From an uncultured Pelagibacteraceae bacterium (GTDB lineage: Bacteria > Pseudomonadota > Alphaproteobacteria > Pelagibacterales > Pelagibacteraceae): 64,000 nt of DNA. Every line of letters starts with the position of its first letter. Position 1 is the first letter of the stretch. A program made the translations under genes and the position numbers. The stretch lies in the NCBI GenBank assembly GCA_902595885.1, contig CACJRQ010000004.1, positions 1 to 64,000 on the forward strand, read 5' to 3'. Below the pieces are notes generated by a model. It did not search any database and had not been told where the DNA came from. It worked only from the letters and a program-made list of their open reading frames with translations. Shown in pieces: positions 57,446 to 64,000 of this stretch.

Positions 57446-58453
57446 TCATTTTGCTACTTTGTGTTTATTAAATTTATAAATTACTAATAAATAAATTAAT
57501 AAAAATATAGAGATTGAAATTAAACTATTATTGAAAATTTTTAATAAAATAAATGGAAGAACAAAACTAAAGATAATAATTATTATTGAAAAATTTCCTT
57601 TAAATTTATCTAAAATAATATGATGAAAATGATTTTTATCTGGTAAAAAAGGATTTTTATTTTCTAATATTCTTGCAAAGTACAATCTTACAGTATCAAC
57701 AATAGGGAAAATTAAAATTGTAGCAATTTCATCGCTTTTTATATTTAAATAGTTATGATTATTTATTATTATTAAAGAAAAAATAAATGACATTAAGTAA
57801 GTACCTCCATCACCTAAAAAAGCTTTGCCTTGAAAATTTTTAATTGCAAAAAACAGAATTGATATTATTAGAAAAAATAGGAAAAAATTAAATTCTAAAC
57901 TTTTACTAAATAAATAAATTATTAAAAAAAAATAAAATGAAACAGATTGTAAATTTGTTCCATCAAACATATTCATAGATATAACAAAAACTAAAATACA
58001 ACAAAATGTAAAGAGAAAACTAATTTTATTTAAAAGAATTTTTTCATTTAAAAAACTTAAATTTAGCTCTTCAACTAAAACACTTTTATTAAAATATAAA
58101 AAATTAAAAATAAAAATAGACAGTAAAACTAATCTAACATTTGGAGAAGAGTCAAACTTATCGTCATACAAACCTAATAAAAAAATAAAAGTAAAAGTTA
58201 AAAAAAAAGATAATCCTACTTTTATATTTTCGATCATTAAAATAGATCTAAGCGAATTATCAAGAAAAGAAATATAAATGAAGAAGAAGAAAATATTAGT
58301 ATATATAATTATACCACCCATAATTGGTGTGGGCTCACTATGAATTTTTCTTTTTGAGGGGTAATCATAAATATTAATAAATTTTGATATTCTTTCATAA
58401 ATAAGGAAAAACAGTATATTCAAAGCTAAAGTTAAAATTATTAACTTTTCCAT
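57446..58453 (-). CDS. Undecaprenyl-phosphate N-acetylhexosamine-1-phosphate transferase (WecA/MraY superfamily)
   Basis: A 335-residue integral membrane enzyme with about ten helices. KRKIHSEPTPIMGGIIIY, LGLYDDKFDSSPNVR (the Asp-Asp catalytic site), MNMFDGTNLQS, FLGDGGTYLMSF and PIVDTVRLYFARILENKNPFLPDKNHFHHIIL match WecA-type transferases, the last being the sugar-recognition HIH-like loop. It should start each polysaccharide unit by moving GlcNAc-1-P or a related sugar phosphate to undecaprenyl phosphate. It overlaps the dioxygenase-like gene by 13 bp. Confidence 0.9.
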   Translation of the reverse strand: MEKLIILTLALNILFFLIYERISKFINIYDYPSKRKIHSEPTPIMGGIIIYTNIFFFFIYISFLDNSLRSILMIENIKVGLSFFLTFTFIFLLGLYDDKFDSSPNVRLVLLSIFIFNFLYFNKSVLVEELNLSFLNEKILLNKISFLFTFCCILVFVISMNMFDGTNLQSVSFYFFLIIYLFSKSLEFNFFLFFLIISILFFAIKNFQGKAFLGDGGTYLMSFIFSLIIINNHNYLNIKSDEIATILIFPIVDTVRLYFARILENKNPFLPDKNHFHHIILDKFKGNFSIIIIIFSFVLPFILLKIFNNSLISISIFLLIYLLVIYKFNKHKVAK

Positions 58454-59187
58454 TGTATTTTCTCTTTATTCAAAAATAAATAATCCAATAACGGAAATTT
58501 TGGTTCTAGATGAAATTGCTTCTGATAAAGTTTTTTATCTTTTGTCCAATTAAAACTTGGATTTAACTGAAGCATTATTTGAGAACGTGGTTTTGATTTA
58601 GGGTTTCCCGCTTTATGAAAGCACTCATTAGGATTTAACATTAAAAGATCACTCTCTTTTCCTGTGAAAATAAAAGATTTCTTTTTATTCATTATGTTAA
58701 CATTTTTCTTCGAACTAGTTTTATCATAAATTTGTATGCCCCCATCTCTCGATCCAATTTTTTGTAACGGAACAATTAATTTAATTATATTTTTACTAAA
58801 AGCTTTGTCTTTATGCCAATGATTTGCATACCAACCACTATTTTGGTCTTTTATTTTTATATTATAAGTTTTGTATGCCAGAATAAAATTAATATCAAAT
58901 TTTGACCCTAACTTTTTTTCAAGTATTTCTCTTAAATTATTTTTTATAAACAAAGTAAAAATAATTTCATCTAAATCTTTTTTTCCAAGTATATATTTTT
59001 TTAAATATTTGTTTTTTGAAATAGTTTTTTTCTTGTTGAGATTAATATTAAGTTTATTTTTTAACTTTATAATTTCATAACCCTTTTTAATAAAAGGATT
59101 ATTTTTATTAAATGATTTTTTTTTAAATAAAATATTTTCAATATTAGTGGCAAAATAATTATAAAGATTAAAAAAAAAATTTAACAT
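58441..59187 (-). CDS. Fe(II)/2-oxoglutarate dioxygenase-like protein (phytanoyl-CoA dioxygenase type)
   Basis: A 248-residue cytoplasmic protein. ANHWHKDKAF gives His125 and Asp127, NPNECFHKAGNPKSKPRSQIML gives His191 and Arg201: the HxD...H iron triad and 2-oxoglutarate Arg of the PhyH-like jelly-roll dioxygenases, in the right order and spacing. GGIQIYDK and SDLLMLNP are the strands between. Placed between the WecA-like and TviB-like genes, it may hydroxylate a sugar, lipid carrier or other envelope component; the substrate is unknown. The first 100 residues are basic and poorly conserved in type. Confidence 0.65.
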   Translation of the reverse strand: MLNFFFNLYNYFATNIENILFKKKSFNKNNPFIKKGYEIIKLKNKLNINLNKKKTISKNKYLKKYILGKKDLDEIIFTLFIKNNLREILEKKLGSKFDINFILAYKTYNIKIKDQNSGWYANHWHKDKAFSKNIIKLIVPLQKIGSRDGGIQIYDKTSSKKNVNIMNKKKSFIFTGKESDLLMLNPNECFHKAGNPKSKPRSQIMLQLNPSFNWTKDKKLYQKQFHLEPKFPLLDYLFLNKEKIQWKS

Positions 59188-59191
59188 AAAA

Positions 59192-60454
59192 TTAGAGTGT
59201 AATAGTATTTTTATAATCGAAAATATTTTTTAAATCAAAAACAATCTTATATTTAGAAAATTTAGTAATTTTTTTTAAACCCATTTTTTTAAAATAATCA
59301 TGGCCTACTGCAACTAAAACGGAGTCAAATTTTTTTTTAGGTAGTTTATTTTTAATTGTAAGACCTTTTTTTTTTAGCTGATCAATTTGATCCATTAAAA
59401 ATGGATCAAAAATTTCATATTTAATTTTCTTTCTATTAATAATTTTAATTATATCAAATATTAAAGAGTTCCTATAATCATTACAATTTTCCTTAAATGT
59501 AAGACCTAATATAAGTAAACTTTTTAAACTTTTACTTGTTTTATTCTTAAAATATTTATCTAATTTATTGATTACAAAATTTGGCATTTCATTATTCAAT
59601 CTTCTGCCAGATAAAATAATTTTAGGATTATATTTTTTTTTTTTTGCAATACTTGCTAAATAATAAGGATCTACTCCAATACAATGACCTCCGACTAGTC
59701 CTGGTTTAAAATCTAAAAAATTCCATTTAGTATTTGCGGCTTTTAGTACATCGTATGTATTGATTTCAAGCTTATCAAAAATCTTTGAGAGTTCATTTAT
59801 AAAAGCTATATTAATATCTCTTTGTGAATTTTCGATTACTTTTGCTGCTTCCGCGACTTTTATAGAACTAGCAACAAATGTTCCTGCTTTAATAGTTTTT
59901 TTATAAACATGATTAATTGTTTTCAAAATATTTGGAGAAGAACCAGAGACAACTTTTATTATATTTTGAATTTTTCTTTTTTTATCACCAGGATTAATTC
60001 TTTCTGGAGAGTAGCCACAATGAAAATCTTTTTTATATTTTAACTTAGAAAATTTTTCCAAAATTGGTACACAAATATTTTCGGTTACACCTGGATACAC
60101 AGTAGATTCAAAAACTACAATAGAATCTGGTTTTAATATTTTGCCTACACTTTGTGTTGCATACTTTAAATTTCTTAAATCTGGATTTTTATTCTTGTGA
60201 ATAGGAGTTGGGACAGCGATTATAAAAAAATTACAATCATCTAATAATTTAATGTTATTTGTAAATGAAATATTTTTAATTTTAGCGATTTCTTTTCTAG
60301 TAAATTCTAATGTTTGGTCATAACCATTGCATAAATTATCAATTCTTTTTTTATTAATATCAAAACCTTTTACCTTAAATTTTTTACTCAAACAGATAGC
60401 TAGAGGCAGTCCAACGTAACCTAGTCCTATCACGCCTATTTTAATTTTTTTCAT
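59192..60454 (-). CDS. UDP-N-acetyl-hexosamine 6-dehydrogenase (TviB/WbpA-like)
   Basis: A 420-residue NAD-dependent nucleotide sugar dehydrogenase that oxidises C6 to the uronate. It has IGVIGLGYVGLPLAICLSKKF at the N-terminus, FFIIAVPTPI, ESTVYPGVTEN and YSPERINPGD. The catalytic GLVGGHCIGVDPYYLA carries Cys258, and the C-terminal domain includes ILGLTFKENCNDYRNS. The VGGHCIGVDPYYL form and SGRRLNNEMP favour the UDP-GlcNAc (TviB/WbpA) branch over UDP-glucose dehydrogenases. It should make an acidic amino sugar for the polymer. It overlaps the upstream gene by 14 bp. Confidence 0.88.
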   Translation of the reverse strand: MKKIKIGVIGLGYVGLPLAICLSKKFKVKGFDINKKRIDNLCNGYDQTLEFTRKEIAKIKNISFTNNIKLLDDCNFFIIAVPTPIHKNKNPDLRNLKYATQSVGKILKPDSIVVFESTVYPGVTENICVPILEKFSKLKYKKDFHCGYSPERINPGDKKRKIQNIIKVVSGSSPNILKTINHVYKKTIKAGTFVASSIKVAEAAKVIENSQRDINIAFINELSKIFDKLEINTYDVLKAANTKWNFLDFKPGLVGGHCIGVDPYYLASIAKKKKYNPKIILSGRRLNNEMPNFVINKLDKYFKNKTSKSLKSLLILGLTFKENCNDYRNSLIFDIIKIINRKKIKYEIFDPFLMDQIDQLKKKGLTIKNKLPKKKFDSVLVAVGHDYFKKMGLKKITKFSKYKIVFDLKNIFDYKNTITL

Positions 60455-61745
60455 TTTGAAAATATTTTTTAATTTTATTAAAAAAACTTTTGAGTTCTAC
60501 TTCTGAATTTTGCTCAAAAAAATTTTCAATATTGGTAAATGCATATCCTTTACTATCATGCATACCATTTTTTAATGCAACAAATGATATAAATTTTTTA
60601 AAATTAATTATTTTATCTTCAAAATTAACCTCAAATTTATTTTGAATTTCATGTGGATATGTTAAAGTTACAAATAGTGATTTGTTCCTAATATCTAGTT
60701 CTTCAAACAATTTATTTCCATTCATATCCTTAAGTTTACTTAGCTTTTCATGTGCATCTTTGGTCTCTTGATTATTACTGAACTCAATTAAAAAATCTCT
60801 AGTCATTCTAGATTTTGTATTTTTATATTTTATATTTAAAGTATCTAAAAAAAAACTTGGATTATTTATTCTATAATAATATTTTTTATACTTATATGGA
60901 ACTTGAGTTAATCCAGTTAAAACTAGAAAATTTTTATTTAATTTTAAATAATCACCAATTATTTCATTATAAAAAAATAAAGTATCCCTAAAAGGATCTT
61001 CATTTTTTTTTATATACCATTCAGGGTTTTTATCTCCGTCAAAATTTTCAAGGTTGAAAAAATAATGATGCTGTATGTGCGCCGCACCATTAAAAAAAAC
61101 ACTACTAAAATTTGTAATATTATTCTTTAAATTGTTAAGATAAATTTCATGTAAAAGAAATTCTAAAAGAAATACCCTGTACCATTTTTTAAAAAAAATT
61201 TTTGATAAAATTTTAAATAAATAAAAATATTTTTTAAACCTCACAAACTTTAAAATAGAGATAATAATTATTAAATAATTTAATAAACCAACCTTTCTCT
61301 GTGAGTTATTATTAATTACCTCTGACAAACATTTTGAAATTAAATTATTAAAATAATTCTTGTCTCCTGTAGTTTTCGTCCATGGATCTGAGATAAAGAA
61401 AGCAGGGCTATTTAATCTGTTAACTGTATTCATTGGACAGATAGCACCAACTCTGTATCCTAAATTTTCTATTTTTTCATAGATTTGCTCATCTTGTAAA
61501 TTTTCTACATCTCCTAATCTAAAAATTTTATGTTCAGCAGCAGACTTACCAGTATTTAAAGTAACCCATTGAATCCATGGTTCAAGAGATTCATATTTTA
61601 TTTCTGAACTTGTGTGACAATTACTTGATTTGATTAAATTATTTAAATTAACCAGGTTATATTTTTCTATGTAATATTTTGCATAATCAAAATTAAGCTC
61701 ATTTAATTGAATTAATAGTAAATTTTTTTCTTGATTATTTCGCAT
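60441..61745 (-). CDS. Alkaline-phosphatase-superfamily-like protein of unknown function
   Basis: A 434-residue protein I do not recognise as a named enzyme. The start LLLIQLNELNFDYAKYY and the later EPWIQWVTLNTGKSAAEHKIFRLGD (residues 55-79) resemble the metal strand and TG..p..HGI block of phosphodiesterase-type alkaline phosphatases. The C-terminal LKNGMHDSKGYAF resembles their late metal loop. Yet the Thr/Ser nucleophile position is taken by Glu-Pro, and the first metal Asp by Asn or Glu. It may be a non-hydrolytic member or act differently. One weakly hydrophobic stretch lies near residue 150-175. Context suggests polysaccharide modification. Confidence 0.5.
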   Translation of the reverse strand: MRNNQEKNLLLIQLNELNFDYAKYYIEKYNLVNLNNLIKSSNCHTSSEIKYESLEPWIQWVTLNTGKSAAEHKIFRLGDVENLQDEQIYEKIENLGYRVGAICPMNTVNRLNSPAFFISDPWTKTTGDKNYFNNLISKCLSEVINNNSQRKVGLLNYLIIIISILKFVRFKKYFYLFKILSKIFFKKWYRVFLLEFLLHEIYLNNLKNNITNFSSVFFNGAAHIQHHYFFNLENFDGDKNPEWYIKKNEDPFRDTLFFYNEIIGDYLKLNKNFLVLTGLTQVPYKYKKYYYRINNPSFFLDTLNIKYKNTKSRMTRDFLIEFSNNQETKDAHEKLSKLKDMNGNKLFEELDIRNKSLFVTLTYPHEIQNKFEVNFEDKIINFKKFISFVALKNGMHDSKGYAFTNIENFFEQNSEVELKSFFNKIKKYFQNEKN

Positions 61746-62874
61746 TATAAACTTTTTGATAAATTTTTAAGTGTTTATTAATTATACTTTTAATATCAAA
61801 ATATTGTTTTGCTATAGAAAAACTGTTTTTGGAAAATTTTTCTCTAATAGTTTTAGATTTTATTAATATTTCTAATTTTTTTATGAGTAAATTTATATTT
61901 TTAACTGGTACTTTGTATCCATTATATCCACTCTTTACCACTAAATGACAACCTGGAATTTTTGTAGTTACAATTGGAAGTCCCTTAGCACAGGCGTCAA
62001 TTAAAGCCTTGGGTGTTCCTTCTCTATAAGTTGGCAAACATACAATTTTAGATTTATAAAAAAAATGGTCAATATTGGGAGTATAGTTTAGAAAGGATAC
62101 AATATTTTTTTTTTCTATTTTTTTTAAATATTTCAAATTTAGATTTGTAGGATTATCACTAACATAAGATCCTACAGCTAAAAATTTCCAATTATTATAT
62201 TTTTTTTTTAAATACTTTGCTGCTTCAATAAATTCTATTATTCCTTTATGAATTAAAATTCTAGAGGGAAATAAAACTATATTTTTTTTTTTAACACTTT
62301 TTTTAATATTTTTTATTTTTACTCCTGAACCATTAAGTATTGAAATATCTTTTTTATTTAAATTAAAATTTTTTATTAAATAATTAAAGTCAAATTTATT
62401 TTGCACAATTATATGTTTTTTTCTATTTAGAAAAATTATTCTTAATAAAAATTTAATTATTATTTTTAAACTTTGTGTTTTTATATTGCTAGTTTCTGTA
62501 AAAATATATCCAAATCCAGAGAAAGCAATAACTATAGATTTTTTTATTAAGAAACAACATAAACCAGATAATATAATTGCTTTCATTGAAGCTGAATGAA
62601 TTAAATCTGGATTTAGTTTTTTAATAAATTTGTAAGTGTAAAAAAGAGTTTTTATTGATTTAAATAAATTTATATTTGCAGAATTAAAATCTAGAACATT
62701 TGATTTAATCTCATTTTTTTTTAATTGTTTTGCAGCATATTTTTCCATAATTTTATCATTACTTTTTCCTGTAAGAAGATGGACTTCATGACCATTTCTT
62801 TTCATATTTAAAGCTATTGGTAACCTGTGAGAAACAAAAAAAGGTCTATGATTTATTAAATATAATATTTTCAT
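61735..62874 (-). CDS. Glycosyltransferase family 4
   Basis: A 379-residue GT-B enzyme. The start ILYLINHRPFFVSHRLPIALNMKRNGHEVHLLTGK is the common form of WbpT/PglA-like transferases. NGSGVKIKN, VLFPSRILIHKGIIEFIEAAKYL, and the nucleotide-sugar site LPTYREGTPKALIDACAKGLPIVTT (the EGxPxxLxEA-like motif) follow. It likely adds the second sugar on undecaprenyl diphosphate. It overlaps the membrane protein gene upstream by 29 bp and the next gene by 11 bp. Confidence 0.9.
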   Translation of the reverse strand: MKILYLINHRPFFVSHRLPIALNMKRNGHEVHLLTGKSNDKIMEKYAAKQLKKNEIKSNVLDFNSANINLFKSIKTLFYTYKFIKKLNPDLIHSASMKAIILSGLCCFLIKKSIVIAFSGFGYIFTETSNIKTQSLKIIIKFLLRIIFLNRKKHIIVQNKFDFNYLIKNFNLNKKDISILNGSGVKIKNIKKSVKKKNIVLFPSRILIHKGIIEFIEAAKYLKKKYNNWKFLAVGSYVSDNPTNLNLKYLKKIEKKNIVSFLNYTPNIDHFFYKSKIVCLPTYREGTPKALIDACAKGLPIVTTKIPGCHLVVKSGYNGYKVPVKNINLLIKKLEILIKSKTIREKFSKNSFSIAKQYFDIKSIINKHLKIYQKVYNAK

Positions 62875-64000
62875 TTTTATGATTTAATATTTCTTCTCTC
62901 ATGATTAAAATTAGTGGAATTATCATTGTAATTTTATATCTATAAATTGCCATATCATTTATAACAAACATGCCTACTGACAAATTTAAAATAAAGAAGA
63001 AAGTGATAAAAAAGATTGACTTTAAATAATTATATTTAAATAAAATTATAGAATAAAATATAAACAATATTAATAATAAATAATTCTCAATAATAAAAAA
63101 ATTTAAAAAGATACTATTACTTTTACTAAATGTTGGGGTTAAGATTGCATTAAAAATATCTTTGATCATTGGAATTAGAATGTAATTATGACTATACAAT
63201 CTTATTTCTTTAGTTACATCACCTTCCATATGATAGCCCATTTTCATTTGATTTACTTTTTCGATAAATAAATAAACATATTCTGTTGTAGATGAGAAAT
63301 TACCTATAAAAATGATTGCTACAACCAAAGTAGAAATTACAAATAAAAATTTAAATAAATTTTCTATAGATCTAGAGATTTTATTTTCTGAAAAGTAATA
63401 AAATACAAAAATATAAAATATTGAAAAAATAATCATGATTATTATTAATTCATTTCTTAGTAAGGTTAAAACACACAGAGAAATTATAAAATATATTAGT
63501 TTTCTTTGTAAAATAAAAAACATACATAAATGAAAAAAAACAAGAATATATATTTCTTTGAGTCCAACAGATGAATAAATTAAAATAGATGGTAATACTA
63601 ATATTAAATAATAATAATAATAACTTTCATCTTTTTTGAGTTTTTGTTGATGAGTAATTTGGTAGATAAACCAAGCAATAAAAATAAATTTTCCAAAAAA
63701 TCCCAAACTTCTAACAGTTTCAACAAACGGCATCGGAATTGAGGCTATGAAAACACTTGTAAATCTAACAGGTTTATATCTTTCTCCAATAATATTGTCG
63801 AATCTAGATAAAAATGCCTCAAAATCACCTCTAGACAATTCTGCAATTATTGAAAAATAATTATCTCTTATTAAACTTACACTTAGTATATATTTTGCTT
63901 GATCAGGAAAAACATTAAAATCAAAAAATACATCATTTCCAAAAAGCGGCGTTGATGAAAATAATATTAAAATTATAAATCCGGGCTTATTAATTAAATT
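62846..64000 (-). CDS. Polytopic membrane protein, possible Wzy-type polysaccharide polymerase (partial, N-terminus off window)
   Basis: The frame is open to the right edge, so the N-terminus is missing; at least 384 residues are visible. A TTG at 63838 is only an internal codon: upstream codons continue a sensible protein with LFSSTPLFGNDVFFDFNVFPDQAKYI. Ten or so hydrophobic segments, a long loop (about FLSRFDNIIGERYKPVRFT) and a position beside glycosyltransferases suggest the Wzy or EpsG-like polymerase class, which has little sequence conservation. SYYYYYL near 63610 is encoded by a short TAT repeat. The functional call is by topology and context only. Confidence 0.6.
   Translation of the reverse strand, partial: NLINKPGFIILILFSSTPLFGNDVFFDFNVFPDQAKYILSVSLIRDNYFSIIAELSRGDFEAFLSRFDNIIGERYKPVRFTSVFIASIPMPFVETVRSLGFFGKFIFIAWFIYQITHQQKLKKDESYYYYYLILVLPSILIYSSVGLKEIYILVFFHLCMFFILQRKLIYFIISLCVLTLLRNELIIIMIIFSIFYIFVFYYFSENKISRSIENLFKFLFVISTLVVAIIFIGNFSSTTEYVYLFIEKVNQMKMGYHMEGDVTKEIRLYSHNYILIPMIKDIFNAILTPTFSKSNSIFLNFFIIENYLLLILFIFYSIILFKYNYLKSIFFITFFFILNLSVGMFVINDMAIYRYKITMIIPLILIMREEILNHKNENIIFNKS

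Larger units (their letters stand above)
45717..64000. other. Surface-polysaccharide island (SAR11 hypervariable region 2-like)
   Basis: All genes in this stretch concern nucleotide sugars, glycosyl transfer, polymer export or unusual envelope-linked enzymes, in contrast to the conserved housekeeping genes to the left. It starts immediately beside the lone 5S rRNA and runs off the right edge, where 23S rRNA would be expected in SAR11. Most genes are on the minus strand with overlaps of 4-29 bp. Base composition is even more AT-rich than the left part, with many poly-A/T runs. No transposase or integrase was seen, so gene exchange would be by homologous recombination in the flanking rRNA genes (inference). 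Confidence 0.8.

Noticed and set aside
63605-63625. Triplet (TAT) repeat as a phase-variation tract
   Set aside because: The repeat is a short run of tyrosine codons in a membrane helix; triplet changes would not shift the frame.
63838-64000. TTG at 63838 as the start of the last membrane protein
   Set aside because: The frame continues upstream to the window edge with a plausible membrane-protein sequence, so the gene is cut by the window and does not start there.
45717-64000. Island as a prophage or plasmid-borne element
   Set aside because: No integrase, transposase, phage structural, replication or partition gene was seen, and no direct repeats were found at the visible edge.

Overview
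This 64 kb window is extremely AT-rich and very tightly packed. Its gene families and gene order point to a SAR11 alphaproteobacterium (Candidatus Pelagibacter or a close relative). Signs include an alphaproteobacterial initiator tRNA, zinc-free L31 and L36, the split pntAA/pntAB/pntB transhydrogenase, a DUF1013 (TrcR-type) regulator, intergenic gaps mostly under 60 bp, and many 1-17 bp gene overlaps. The clearest clue is a 5S rRNA gene with no 23S gene beside it, next to a surface-polysaccharide island. This is the arrangement reported for hypervariable region 2 of SAR11 genomes. The taxon is an inference; no 16S gene is present.

From 1 to about 45,600 lies conserved housekeeping DNA. In order: a partial methyltransferase, ppdK, glyS, glyQ and an S49 protease (minus strand); a polyprenyl diphosphate synthase, pdxH and aroC; the isoprenoid operon xseB-ispA-dxs; a Sua5 gene with an ABC exporter; tRNA-Arg; rluD and rpoH; purA-thiD-glmM-folP-ftsH-tilS; the Tol-Pal envelope complex (tolQRAB-pal-cpoB); ruvC-yebC-YmdB-fau-zapA; a central carbon and thiamine operon (tkt-gap-pgk-fba-thiE-efp-suhB-rpmE-DUF1013-rpsU) ending at the initiator tRNA; then a transaldolase-like gene, the pnt operon, a 36-residue membrane protein, rpmJ and 5S rRNA.

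From 45,717 to the right edge is an accessory island of about 18 kb, mostly on the minus strand. It encodes a nearly complete lipid-linked polysaccharide system. A WecA-like phosphosugar transferase starts the chain. A TviB/WbpA-type dehydrogenase supplies a UDP-amino-sugar uronate. An RfbF/RfbG/RfbH-like set supplies a CDP-deoxysugar. GT2, GT4 and GT-C glycosyltransferases extend it, and two large membrane proteins look like a polymerase and an O-antigen ligase.

The island also holds genes that do not fit a textbook O-antigen locus: a membrane-anchored PQQ-type dehydrogenase with an inserted haem c domain that has no methionine ligand, a GT2-membrane-DUF218 fusion, an Fe(II)/2-oxoglutarate-dioxygenase-like protein, and an alkaline-phosphatase-like protein that appears to have lost its nucleophile.

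Other points of interest are a rpsU gene that seems to start at AUU behind a perfect Shine-Dalgarno and a 22-codon leader ORF, and three convergent gene pairs that overlap by exactly their stop codons. No insertion sequence, integrase, CRISPR array or phage gene was seen. No stretch over 300 bases lacks a gene or RNA.
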